Assembly: GCF_001634365.1 (NCBI RefSeq)
Contig: NZ_CP014578.1
Coordinates: 2,790,001 to 2,854,000 of the forward strand
DNA: 64,000 nt
Source of the DNA: Paraburkholderia phytofirmans OLGA172
GTDB lineage: Bacteria; Pseudomonadota; Gammaproteobacteria; Burkholderiales; Burkholderiaceae
Direction of reading: 5' to 3'
Below, piece after piece: positions 36,612 through 45,054 of the stretch; positions within the stretch are counted from its first letter, which is position 1, and each line of letters opens with the position of its first letter. A program made the position numbers and the translations under genes. The notes below the pieces were generated by a model. It was not told the origin of the DNA, did no database searches, and was given only the letters and a program-made list of their open reading frames with translations.

Positions 36612-37259
36612 TCATTGACGCGCCAGGGCATCGCGGTGAACCCACGCGGCGAGTTCAAGCCGGGAACGCAAATTCAGCTTACGTAGCAAATTTTTGACAT
36701 AGACCTTGACGGTGCCGTCGCTAATGCCCAATTGCCGCGCGATCTGCTTGTTGCTCATGCCGTCCGAGATGAGCGCCAAAGTCTGCGCTTCGCGCTCGGT
36801 CAGTTCGACCTGACGAGCGCCTCTTTCGCCTTCGGGTGCGTCGACGTCTTTCGCCAGCAGCGTGACCAGACAATCGTCGAGCACGATCACGCCCTGCACG
36901 CAGTTGCGTATGTATAGGCGCAGGTCTTCGGGCTCGGTTTCCTTCAGCATATAGCCGTCGGCGCCAAGGCGCAGCGCGCTCAACAACTCGTTGCGATCGA
37001 GCGAGGCCGTCAGCACGACCTTGCGGCTCTCGATTTCGAGTTGGCCCAGTTCATCGAGCACATGCAAACCACCTAGTCCCGGCATGTGAAGATCGATCAG
37101 GATCAGGCCAGGCCTTAACTGCTCCGCGAGCGCAATGCCCTGCCGGCCGCTGGACGCTTCGCCGACCACCTGAAACTCCCCGGTCGAGTTGAAGTACTCG
37201 GCGAGGCCGCGCCGGAACAGCGGATGGTCGTCAATCAGAAGCAACGTCGTCGGACCCAT
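36612..37259 (-). CDS. NarL/FixJ-family response regulator
   Basis: The 215-residue protein has a receiver domain (LLLIDDHPLFRRGLAEYF, phosphoacceptor D56 in LILIDLHMPGLGG, KVVLTAS) and a LuxR-type helix-turn-helix (about 150-210, LTEREAQTLALISDGMSNKQ, IARQLGISDGTVKVYVKNLL). ATG 37259 has AGGAGGG about 9 nt upstream. It overlaps the end of the kinase gene by 29 bp. It is the cognate partner of that kinase and probably regulates the divergent dmm operon and the APC permease. Confidence 0.92.
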   Translation of the reverse strand: MGPTTLLLIDDHPLFRRGLAEYFNSTGEFQVVGEASSGRQGIALAEQLRPGLILIDLHMPGLGGLHVLDELGQLEIESRKVVLTASLDRNELLSALRLGADGYMLKETEPEDLRLYIRNCVQGVIVLDDCLVTLLAKDVDAPEGERGARQVELTEREAQTLALISDGMSNKQIARQLGISDGTVKVYVKNLLRKLNLRSRLELAAWVHRDALARQ

Positions 37260-38448
37260 CAAAAGACACCCTCCTGGAAGCGTCATTCGGGACAAGCAGG
37301 CGCACCCGCGTGCCGTTCGGCTGCACATTTTCGATGGCAACGCGCGCGCCTATCGCGCGGGCACGCTCGCGCATGATCTCCAGCCCGTAGTGATTTTCGT
37401 CGACCGAAGCAGGCCTCAAACCTACGCCATCGTCGGTCACGGTCACACACAGGGTGTCCGCGGGACCGTCCATCACTTCGATCCGCGCATGTCGCGCGTG
37501 GGCGTGGCGGACCACGTTCGACAACGCCTCGCGCACGATCTGCAACGCGTGCAGCCCGACATCTGGCGCGAGTTGGATTTCGGGCATGCGGTTATCCAGT
37601 TCAAAAACCACGTTGCAGCGGCGCGAAAATTCATCGACGGAATCCGCCAGCGCCTGGCGCCACGAACGCCCTTCGAGCGTCAGGCGCGCGCCGGTGATCA
37701 ACTGGCGAACGTCGCGCTGCAACCGCGTCATCGTGGTACGCAACTCTGCAATCAGCGGTTCCGCGACCTCGGGCTTGCGCGACTGCTGCTGCACCCGGCT
37801 AACGAGAAACGACATGAAGCCAAGCTGCTGCGCAACCGAATCGTGAAGCTCGCGGATCAGCACTTGCGCGCCGTCGTCCGTAGTGTTTGCTTCCTGCTGG
37901 CGGTCTGGACGTTCCTGCTGGATCAAGCCGATTGCGGCGCCGAGCGCCTGCACCGCATGGCCGACTTCAACCGCCAACAGATGGCTCGCAGGTGACGCCA
38001 GTTCGAGCAGAAGCATGGCGCCCCCGAACCTTGCAACCAGCCGAGCGCGACCGTCGCGCAAGCATGCCGAACACAGCTGGGTCGACGGTTCGGCATGGGA
38101 CGTCTTCAACGCGCAGTCGCGAGGTTCATCGCATGAGAGGACAACGCCGGACGCTCCCGTCAGCAACCTTTCGCCCGCGACCGCCAGCGTCGCGCGACTA
38201 CCGGGAAGGTCCGCTTCGAGCCAGCCGACAAACTGCTGCAATGGCTGCATTGACCTCTGCCCGCCCGCGATGTCGACGAAGACCCGCAACAGCGCATCCC
38301 GGAAACGCAGCGAAAGATCGACGCCATCGACCTCACCAGCCGCTTGCGAGGATGCGCGCCGCCGCATCGGGGTCCGGCTCAACGCCATGCGGGGCATCCC
38401 GTGAGAAAAGCCTTTTAAACGCAAGAACCGTGCCGTAGTCCGCGCCAT
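37231..38448 (-). CDS. Soluble NarX/DesK-type histidine kinase with a four-cysteine sensor
   Basis: The 405-residue protein has no transmembrane helix. Residues 40-180 form a GAF-like sensor region with cysteines C106, C112, C126 and C129 (C-x5-C-x13-C-x2-C). The HisKA_3 dimerisation helix has phosphoacceptor H201 in RELHDSVAQQLGF, followed by a HATPase_c domain (REALSNVVRHAHARHARIEV, TDDGVGL, HYGLEIMRERA). The cysteine cluster could bind an iron-sulfur cluster or zinc, as in the oxygen sensor NreB (comparison, not proof). It is divergent from dmmA. GGGAG lies about 10 nt before the ATG at 38448. Confidence 0.9.
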   Translation of the reverse strand: MARTTARFLRLKGFSHGMPRMALSRTPMRRRASSQAAGEVDGVDLSLRFRDALLRVFVDIAGGQRSMQPLQQFVGWLEADLPGSRATLAVAGERLLTGASGVVLSCDEPRDCALKTSHAEPSTQLCSACLRDGRARLVARFGGAMLLLELASPASHLLAVEVGHAVQALGAAIGLIQQERPDRQQEANTTDDGAQVLIRELHDSVAQQLGFMSFLVSRVQQQSRKPEVAEPLIAELRTTMTRLQRDVRQLITGARLTLEGRSWRQALADSVDEFSRRCNVVFELDNRMPEIQLAPDVGLHALQIVREALSNVVRHAHARHARIEVMDGPADTLCVTVTDDGVGLRPASVDENHYGLEIMRERARAIGARVAIENVQPNGTRVRLLVPNDASRRVSFDGSDDVASD

Positions 38449-38685
38449 CCCGGCACTACTCCCTTGGTCATACCTCGTTGTCAGGATTGAACGGCGTTTC
38501 CCTTTAAGGAACTATTTTGCTTGTGGGGACGCAGTTTTTCGAGTGTTTTATCCGTCAGACCGGTGCTTCGCAACGCACTCGGATGGAGCAGGCGCCCCGT
38601 TTTAGTTCAGATGCAAATGCACACGTTTGAAGCGAAACATTATTCACGTGCTTTACCCGCATCGACAGAACCGGCGACTCAAGAC
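38449..38685. promoter_or_regulatory. Divergent promoter region between kinase gene and dmm operon
   Basis: The 237 bp between the kinase start and the preferred dmmA start should carry both promoters. An AT-richer part lies near 38500-38525. The exact dmmA start is uncertain, so part of this may be coding. Confidence 0.4.
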
Positions 38686-39255
38686 ATGACATCGACACAC
38701 AACAGAACACCAGGCTCTCCCCCGAGCCTTCCGCGATATCAGGCGCTCCGGATATGTGAGGAGGCGCGTCAACACATCGTGGTCGTTCAAGCCGACGCAC
38801 TCACGAAGATCGCGGCTTTCATCGCGACGCTGCCGGCAGCGCCTGACGTGAGCGTACTTCTCATTCAAGGCGACACGTCAGCAACGGCTCGCCGCGCATC
38901 GTTCTTCCCGACACACGACGCGCTCGAGCGCCATCTTCTAGCGACCCTGGATCGCGCGGCAATCGGCTTGCGACTCTATGTATGCGGCGACGAAGCGTTT
39001 ATCTGGCGCATCCGGCGCCTCGCCGTTGAAGCGGGCATGCTGGCGGAAGAAATCAGCGCCGAGCTCGATGCCACACCGCGCGCGGTGTATTGCGTGCATT
39101 GCAGCGCATCGCACGTGTACGACGCACTGCCTGAAGTCGAATGCATCGGCTGTGGCATCAACCTCGGCGTGCGCCAGCATTTCTCGCAGCGCGTCGGCGC
39201 GTATCTCGGCGTGTGCGCCGATCCGGATCGTCCTCACCTGGAGCACCGCGCATGA
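38686..39255 (+). CDS. dmmA: Dimethylamine monooxygenase small subunit (DmmA-like)
   Basis: The 189-residue product contains a two-pair cysteine site near the C-terminus, YCVHCSASHVYDALPEVECI and GCGINLGVRQHFSQRVGAYL, a rubredoxin- or ribbon-like metal site, and GLRLYVCGDEAFIWRIRRLA in the middle. This is the pattern of the small DmmA component found with a ferredoxin reductase and a heme demethylase in dimethylamine-using bacteria. ATG 38686 is preferred, but in-frame ATGs at 38611/38617 are possible. Its stop overlaps the dmmB start (ATGA). It is the first gene of dmmABCD-purU-folD'. Subunit lettering follows my memory of the characterised system. Confidence 0.75.
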   Translation: MTSTHNRTPGSPPSLPRYQALRICEEARQHIVVVQADALTKIAAFIATLPAAPDVSVLLIQGDTSATARRASFFPTHDALERHLLATLDRAAIGLRLYVCGDEAFIWRIRRLAVEAGMLAEEISAELDATPRAVYCVHCSASHVYDALPEVECIGCGINLGVRQHFSQRVGAYLGVCADPDRPHLEHRA

Positions 39256-40187
39256 ACACGATCGAGGTTCGAGTCGAAGCGACAAGGCTGCTGACGCCCG
39301 TGGTGCGCGAGTTCACGCTGACCGCCGTGCACGGCCGGTTGCCGAAGTTCTCTTCCGGCAGCCATATCCAGGTGCGGTTGCCGCTGGAGGAGCGCCCATT
39401 GCGCAACGCCTATTCGCTGCTCGGCGATCCGGCGAACGCGTCCAGCTATCGCATCGCCGTGCGCAAGCAGGATGATTCGCGTGGCGGCTCGGTGTTCATG
39501 CATGAGCGGGTCAGTGAAGGGTCGGCGTTGAAAATCACACCGCCGGCCAATCTGTTTGCGCTGCATTCCGGCGCGCGCGCTCACATCCTGATTGCGGGCG
39601 GCATCGGCATCACGCCGTTTGTCGCGCATGTCGCCGCGCTGGAGCGCGACGCCGCCGATTTCGAATTGCACTACGCCTACCGGCAAGGGCTCACCGACGC
39701 GTATCGCACCGAGTTGAGCGAGCGCCTGGGCAGCCGTTTTCATGGTTACGACGGCGAGCGCGCGCGCCTCGATATCGAACGGGTGCTGCGTGGCCGCCCG
39801 ATGGGGACGCATGTCTATGTATGCGGTCCGCAAGCACTTCTGAATGCCGTGCGCGAGACAGCTCGGGCGCTCGGCTGGCCTGACGGCCGCGTGCACTGGG
39901 AAGCGTTCGCTGCGCCGCAGCCGGGCGCGCCGTTCGTGGTGACACTCATGCGCAGCGGCTCGAGGCTCGACGTGGCGGCAGACCAGAGCCTGCTGGAAGC
40001 GCTCGAAGCGAGCGGACTCGAGATTCCGAACCTGTGCCGCGGCGGGGTCTGCGGTCAGTGCGCGACCCGTCATGTTGCCGGTGAAGTCGACCACCGCGAT
40101 CTGTTCCTGCACGAATCCGAGCGCGCCACGCATCTGATGCCGTGCGTCTCGCGTGCCCACAGCAGCTCTCTTTTCCTTGATCTCTGA
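39252..40187 (+). CDS. dmmB: Dimethylamine monooxygenase reductase subunit (DmmB-like, phthalate dioxygenase reductase type)
   Basis: The 311-residue flavo-iron-sulfur protein has an FMN-binding barrel (RPLRNAYSLLGDP), an NAD-binding domain (ILIAGGIGITPFVAHVAALE, THVYVCGPQALL) and a C-terminal plant-type [2Fe-2S] domain with cysteines in NLCRGGVCGQCATRHVAGE and MPCVSRAHSS (C-x4-C-x2-C-x29-C). The order FMN, NAD, 2Fe-2S is that of phthalate dioxygenase reductases. It passes electrons from NAD(P)H to the heme subunit encoded next. The start codon overlaps the dmmA stop by 4 bp; the next gene starts 10 bp after its stop. Confidence 0.9.
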   Translation: MNTIEVRVEATRLLTPVVREFTLTAVHGRLPKFSSGSHIQVRLPLEERPLRNAYSLLGDPANASSYRIAVRKQDDSRGGSVFMHERVSEGSALKITPPANLFALHSGARAHILIAGGIGITPFVAHVAALERDAADFELHYAYRQGLTDAYRTELSERLGSRFHGYDGERARLDIERVLRGRPMGTHVYVCGPQALLNAVRETARALGWPDGRVHWEAFAAPQPGAPFVVTLMRSGSRLDVAADQSLLEALEASGLEIPNLCRGGVCGQCATRHVAGEVDHRDLFLHESERATHLMPCVSRAHSSSLFLDL

Positions 40188-40197
40188 GGACCGCGCC

Positions 40198-41214
40198 ATG
40201 AGCGTCATTCTGAAACCCGCCGAAAGCTACCGTGAGGCGTTTTCGTTTCGCAACAGCGAGGCCGCCATTGCGCGCTTCCCCTTTCCGTTTCCCGAAGACG
40301 CCTACATGTATTCGGTGAATATCGAACCGGCCACGCCGCGCGATCCGGGCTCGGCCTTCGAGCACTGGTTCGATATCGACGAGCACTATCGCTCCGAAGC
40401 TGCCGAGCGCGCGATCGTGCTGCAAAACGATCCGCGCCGCTGCATGGTGATGCCGCACATGCAGAAAGCGTCGTGGGACGCGCTGGAAATGATCATGGAG
40501 CATCTCGCCCAGGATTATCCAGAGCTGTTTTCGCTGAAACGCACCGGCGATCGGTGGCTATGGCTCAATCGCGCACTCGGCATCGAGCAGGCGTTCCGTT
40601 TCGGCGACGCGCAGACGTTGCCGTGCGAGCCGCTCGAATACGTCATGCGGCAGACGCAAGGCGATATCGCGCTGCTCGATCAACGCGACGGCGACCTCTT
40701 CATGGATGCCGGCGTCATCACCGGACCTGCGGACTGGTCACTCGCATTCGATGCGGGAATGAGTTTCAGGCAATGGCATTCGCCGGTGCCGATGGCGCAC
40801 GAGATGGGCATCTTCGATCGCGCGCTGAAGTATCTGCTGAACATTCAGGTGGACCGTCCGGTACGGCGTCTGAACTGGACGCTCACGATCAATCCGCGCC
40901 TCGACACCGCGCCCGAGACTTACCACCTGTGGGGTGCGGAGCGCGGCCAGGTGACGCCGGACAACGTCGCGCAATGCGTGCATCTGCGCGTCGAACTGCA
41001 ATTCATGGCGCGGCTGCCGCAGAGCAACGCGCTGATGTTCAGCATCCGCACTTATCTGGCCAGCATGGCCGAGCTCGTCACTCATCCTGCGTGGGCGCGC
41101 CGTCTTCATCGGGTGCTGCGCGACCTGCCCGAACCTATTGCCGACTACAAGGGCATGACGCGCTACCGGAAGATCCTCGTCGACTGGTTGAGCCAGTTCG
41201 ACAACGGCCTCTAA
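40198..41214 (+). CDS. dmmC: Heme-dependent oxidative N-demethylase subunit (DUF3445, DmmC-like)
   Basis: The 338-residue protein belongs to the DUF3445 family, the catalytic heme component of dimethylamine monooxygenase, which converts dimethylamine to methylamine and formaldehyde. Family segments include FPFPEDAYMYSVNIEP, YHLWGAERGQVTPDNV, CVHLRVELQFMARLPQSNAL and MFSIRTYLASMAEL. A candidate heme-ligand histidine cannot be chosen with certainty. GAGGA lies 6 nt before the ATG. It sits between the reductase and the GcvT-like protein, exactly as in known dmm operons. Confidence 0.88.
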   Translation: MSVILKPAESYREAFSFRNSEAAIARFPFPFPEDAYMYSVNIEPATPRDPGSAFEHWFDIDEHYRSEAAERAIVLQNDPRRCMVMPHMQKASWDALEMIMEHLAQDYPELFSLKRTGDRWLWLNRALGIEQAFRFGDAQTLPCEPLEYVMRQTQGDIALLDQRDGDLFMDAGVITGPADWSLAFDAGMSFRQWHSPVPMAHEMGIFDRALKYLLNIQVDRPVRRLNWTLTINPRLDTAPETYHLWGAERGQVTPDNVAQCVHLRVELQFMARLPQSNALMFSIRTYLASMAELVTHPAWARRLHRVLRDLPEPIADYKGMTRYRKILVDWLSQFDNGL

Positions 41215-41267
41215 CACGCCGCGCAATTCACGCACACCCCGACACCCTCACCTCTGGAGTAACAGAC

Positions 41268-42398
41268 ATGGCTAATTCATGGCGTATTTCCGCGCTCGCC
41301 GATCGACATCGCGCATTGGGCTCGAACCTGGAAGACTGGAATGGCATGGGCACCGCATGGACCTATTCCGGCGACCTCGCCGACCAGCACGAGGCGATTC
41401 GCACCAAGGCCGGTTTGATGGACGTCTCGGGTCTGAAGAAAGTTCACTACGTGGGGCCCCACGCGGAAAGCCTGCTCAACTGGGCGACCACGCGCGACGT
41501 CGGCAAGCTCTATCCCGGCAAGTCGGTGTATGCGGCGATGCTCAACGAAGATGGCAAGTTTATCGACGACTGCATCGTCTACCGGACCGGGCCGAACGCA
41601 TTCATGGTCGTGCACGGCTCGGGAACCGGCCATGAACGTCTCGTGCGCTCGGCGCAAGGCCGCCAGGTGGCTGTCCTGTTCGACGACGATCTGCATGATC
41701 TGTCTTTGCAAGGTCCCGCTGCCGTGGACTTTCTCGCGGAACACGTACCGGGCATTCGCGATCTGCCTTATTTCCATCACCTGCAAACGCGGCTTTTCGG
41801 CAAACCGGTGATGATCTCGCGCACCGGCTACACCGGCGAGCGCGGCTACGAAATCTTCTGCAAAGCCGCAGATGCGCCTTTCATCTGGGACACCGTCCTC
41901 GACAAGGGCGCGACATTCGGCATCGTCCCGTGCGCGTTCACCGCGCTCGACTGGCTGCGCGTCGAAAGCTATCTGCTGTTTTTCCCCTACGACAACTCCG
42001 AGATGTATCCGTTCGCGAACGAAAAGGCGGGCGACACGTTGTGGGAACTCGGGCTTGATTTCACCGTGTCGCCGGGGAAAACCGAGTTCTGCGGCGCGGG
42101 CGAACACTTCCGTCTGCAAGGCAAGGAGCGCTTCAAGATCTTCGGCGTGCTGGTGGACTCCACCGAAGCGGCCAACGGTGGCGATGCCTTGTGGAACGAT
42201 GGCAAGCAAGTCGGCGTCGTCACCTGCGGCATGGTCTCGCGGCTGACCGGCCGCTCGATGGCGATCGCGCGCCTCGACGTGGACTACGCACGCGCCGGCG
42301 CACCGCTCGAAGTGCGCGGCCGCATCAAGGCCCGTGCAAGCGCCGCCGAACTGCCGTTCGACGATCCGGAAAAGAAGAAACGCACCGCGATCGGTTAG
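41268..42398 (+). CDS. dmmD: GcvT-like tetrahydrofolate-dependent protein (DmmD-like)
   Basis: The 376-residue protein has the aminomethyltransferase (GCV_T) fold: HEAIRTKAGLMDVSGLKKVH, GKSVYAAMLNEDGKFIDDCI, MISRTGYTGERGYEIFCKAA and a C-terminal barrel (VGVVTCGMVSRLTGRSMAIA). In dimethylamine operons this protein accompanies DmmABC and is thought to capture the released formaldehyde as methylene-tetrahydrofolate. GGAG lies 8 nt before the ATG. It resembles the C-terminal half of Tdm encoded at 45055, indicating shared ancestry. Confidence 0.88.
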   Translation: MANSWRISALADRHRALGSNLEDWNGMGTAWTYSGDLADQHEAIRTKAGLMDVSGLKKVHYVGPHAESLLNWATTRDVGKLYPGKSVYAAMLNEDGKFIDDCIVYRTGPNAFMVVHGSGTGHERLVRSAQGRQVAVLFDDDLHDLSLQGPAAVDFLAEHVPGIRDLPYFHHLQTRLFGKPVMISRTGYTGERGYEIFCKAADAPFIWDTVLDKGATFGIVPCAFTALDWLRVESYLLFFPYDNSEMYPFANEKAGDTLWELGLDFTVSPGKTEFCGAGEHFRLQGKERFKIFGVLVDSTEAANGGDALWNDGKQVGVVTCGMVSRLTGRSMAIARLDVDYARAGAPLEVRGRIKARASAAELPFDDPEKKKRTAIG

Positions 42399-42449
42399 TC
42401 CGTCGACGGTCTCCCGTTACGTCTCTCACGTATTTTCAGGAGTGTCGCA

Positions 42450-43307
42450 GTGACCCAGAACTACATACTGACGATCAGTTGCCCGGCCACCTCCGGCATC
42501 GTCGCGGCCGTCTCGTCCTATCTCGCGCAATCGGGCTGCTATATCGGCGAGCTGGCGCAATTCGACGACGAATCCAACGGCACATTCTTCATGCGTGCGG
42601 TGTTCCGCTTTAACGAAGCGAAAACCGGCAGCATCGACAAGTTGCGCCACGACTTCAGCAGCATCGCCAACGACTTCGCGATGCAATGGAAGCTCTACAG
42701 TGCGGCACAGCCGATGAAGGTGCTGCTGATGGTCAGCAAGTTCGACCATTGCCTCGCCGACCTGCTGTACCGGTATCACAAGGGCCAGCTGCATATGCAG
42801 ATCACCGCCATCGTCTCCAACCATCTGGACCTGCGGCCGATGGCGGAGCGCGAGGGCATCCGTTTCATCTATCTGCCGGTGACACCGGAAACCAAGCACC
42901 AGCAGGAAGCCGAACTGCTGAAGATCGTCGCCGAAACGGAGACGGAACTCGTGGTGCTCGCGCGCTACATGCAGATCCTCTCCAACAACCTCTGCAAGCA
43001 GCTCGCCGGCCGGGCCATCAACATCCATCACTCGTTTCTGCCGGGCTTCAAAGGTGCGAAGCCGTATCACCAGGCATTCGAACGCGGCGTCAAGCTGATC
43101 GGCGCCACCGCGCACTACGTCACGTCGGATCTCGACGAAGGACCGATCATCGAACAGGAGGTGCAACGCGTCGATCACGTCCTGCAACCCGATGGTCTCG
43201 TGGCGATCGGGCGCGATACGGAAACGGTGGCGCTGTCGCGAGCGGTGAAATTCCACACCGAACATCGCGTCTTCCTCAACCGCGACCGCACCGTGATCTT
43301 CCGATGA
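42450..43307 (+). CDS. purU: Formyltetrahydrofolate deformylase
   Basis: The 285-residue enzyme hydrolyses 10-formyl-tetrahydrofolate to formate and tetrahydrofolate. It has an N-terminal ACT domain ([20 protein letters not shown]) and a formyltransferase fold with the catalytic N/H pair in [20 protein letters not shown], followed by [20 protein letters not shown] containing the catalytic aspartate. The start is GTG with AGGAG 8 nt upstream. Here it closes the C1 branch of amine demethylation by regenerating tetrahydrofolate. Its stop overlaps the start of the shortened folD gene by 4 bp. Confidence 0.95.
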   Translation: MTQNYILTISCPATSGIVAAVSSYLAQSGCYIGELAQFDDESNGTFFMRAVFRFNEAKTGSIDKLRHDFSSIANDFAMQWKLYSAAQPMKVLLMVSKFDHCLADLLYRYHKGQLHMQITAIVSNHLDLRPMAEREGIRFIYLPVTPETKHQQEAELLKIVAETETELVVLARYMQILSNNLCKQLAGRAINIHHSFLPGFKGAKPYHQAFERGVKLIGATAHYVTSDLDEGPIIEQEVQRVDHVLQPDGLVAIGRDTETVALSRAVKFHTEHRVFLNRDRTVIFR

Positions 43308-43552
43308 ACAAGGCCCAACTCATTGACGGCAAAGCTGCCGCTGCCGGGCTGCTCGAGACGGTCCAGCAGGACGTCGGCATCAATCGCATCGAAATCGGCG
43401 ATAGAACGCGTCTCGTCGGCGACACGGAGTTCGATAGCGTCTCACGTGTGGCCGGCGCCATTACGCCCGTTCCCGGCGGTGTGGGTCCGATGACGATCGG
43501 CTTTCTGATGAAGAACACCGTTCTGGCTGCAAGGCGTCAGTCGCGGCAATAG
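43304..43552 (+). pseudogene. folD: Internally deleted folD (methylenetetrahydrofolate dehydrogenase/cyclohydrolase)
   Basis: The 82-codon frame keeps the FolD beginning ([20 protein letters not shown]) and, directly after it, the FolD ending ([47 protein letters not shown]). The central 200 or so residues, with the catalytic lysine and most of the NADP domain, are missing without loss of frame. The gene is translationally coupled to purU (ATGA). A normal FolD is about 285 residues. It is almost surely inactive as an enzyme; the organism must have another folD. Confidence 0.85.
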
Positions 43553-43664
43553 GCGATGACGCTGCCGTGTATCGAGGAATCCACGTGCCCGACTGGCGTA
43601 TCACCATCGCTTCCCAACGGGAAATCCTGTGTTGTCGTACAAGACATCTAGTGAGTGAAAGACC

Positions 43665-45032
43665 ATGAACAAGCGCGTCGCAATCATAGGTGCAGGCCCT
43701 TCTGGAATGGCGCAATTGCGCGCTTTCCAGTCCGCGGGAGAAAAAGGTGCGGACATTCCCGACATCGTCTGTTTCGAGAAGCAGAAGGACTGGGGCGGCA
43801 TGTGGAACTACACGTGGCGCACCGGCACCGACGAGAATGGCCAGCCGGTGCATGGGAGCATGTATCGCTACCTGTGGTCCAACGGGCCAAAGGAATGTCT
43901 GGAGTTCGCGGACTACACCTTCGAGGAGCATTTCGGCAAACCGATCGCCTCGTATCCGCCGCGCGAGGTGCTGTGGGACTATATTCGCGGACGCGTCGAG
44001 AAAGCCGGCGTGCGGCCTTATATCCGCTTCAATACGACTGTCCGTCAGGTGAGCTTCGACGCCGCAACCAAAAAATTCACCGTCACCGCGCAAGACTTTT
44101 CCGCCGGCACGACGGTGTCGGAAGATTTCGATTACGTCGTCAACGCGTGCGGCCACTTCTCGACACCGAATGCGCCAACCTTCCCCGGGTTCGAGAGTTT
44201 TGGCGGCCGCATCCTGCACGCACACGATTTCCGCGACGCGCTGGAGTTCAAGGACAAGGACGTACTGCTGGTAGGCAGCAGCTATTCGGCAGAGGACATC
44301 GGCTCCCAGTGCTACAAGTACGGCGCGAAGAGCATCACGAGTTGCTATCGCACGGCACCAATGGGTTATCACTGGCCCGACAACTGGGAAGAGAAACCGC
44401 TCCTGCAGCGCGTGCGCGGCAACATCGCCTACTTCGCCGACGACACGCACAAGCGCATCGACGCGATTATCCTGTGCACCGGGTATCAGCATCACTTTCC
44501 GTTCCTGCCGGACGACCTGCGCCTGAAGACCGGTAATCGCCTGTGGCCATTGAACCTCTACAAAGGCATTTTCTGGGAAGACAATCCCGGCCTGATCTAC
44601 CTCGGCATGCAGGACCTCTGGTATTCGTTCAACATGTTCGACGCTCAAGCCTGGTATGCGCGCGATGTGATCCTCGGACGCATCACATTGCCGCCAAAAA
44701 CGGAAATGATCGTGCACAGCCTCGCATGGCGCGCGAAAGAAGAAAAGCTCGTCACCAATCAGGAAATGTTCGAGTTTCAGGGCAGCTACATCCAGGAGCT
44801 GCTCGACGCCACCGACTATCCGAGTTTCGACATCGAAGGCGTGAACCGCACGTTCCTCGAATGGAAACACGACAAGCATCACGACATCATGGGCTATCGC
44901 AACAAGTCCTATCGCTCGCTGATGACCGGCACGCAATCGCCGCCTCATCACACGCCGTGGCTGTCGGCGCTCGACGACTCGATGGAGGCGTATCTGGGCG
45001 AAGCCGCCCCGGCGCTGAAAGCCGCCAGCTAA
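43665..45032 (+). CDS. tmm: Trimethylamine monooxygenase (flavin-containing monooxygenase)
   Basis: The 455-residue enzyme oxidises trimethylamine to trimethylamine N-oxide with NADPH and oxygen. It shows the FAD motif [20 protein letters not shown], the second glycine motif [20 protein letters not shown] (NADPH), the FMO fingerprint-like [14 protein letters not shown], and [16 protein letters not shown]. The N-terminus and length match characterised bacterial Tmm closely. A 112-bp gap follows the folD remnant, so it may have its own promoter. It is 22 bp before tdm, which acts on its product. Confidence 0.93.
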   Translation: MNKRVAIIGAGPSGMAQLRAFQSAGEKGADIPDIVCFEKQKDWGGMWNYTWRTGTDENGQPVHGSMYRYLWSNGPKECLEFADYTFEEHFGKPIASYPPREVLWDYIRGRVEKAGVRPYIRFNTTVRQVSFDAATKKFTVTAQDFSAGTTVSEDFDYVVNACGHFSTPNAPTFPGFESFGGRILHAHDFRDALEFKDKDVLLVGSSYSAEDIGSQCYKYGAKSITSCYRTAPMGYHWPDNWEEKPLLQRVRGNIAYFADDTHKRIDAIILCTGYQHHFPFLPDDLRLKTGNRLWPLNLYKGIFWEDNPGLIYLGMQDLWYSFNMFDAQAWYARDVILGRITLPPKTEMIVHSLAWRAKEEKLVTNQEMFEFQGSYIQELLDATDYPSFDIEGVNRTFLEWKHDKHHDIMGYRNKSYRSLMTGTQSPPHHTPWLSALDDSMEAYLGEAAPALKAAS

Positions 45033-45054
45033 GCGACGCGAACCAGGGAAGAAC

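Noticed and set aside
40473..42398. 641-codon plus-strand frame extending upstream of dmmD
   Set aside because: Only the part from 41268 is family sequence; the upstream part is an out-of-frame reading of dmmC.
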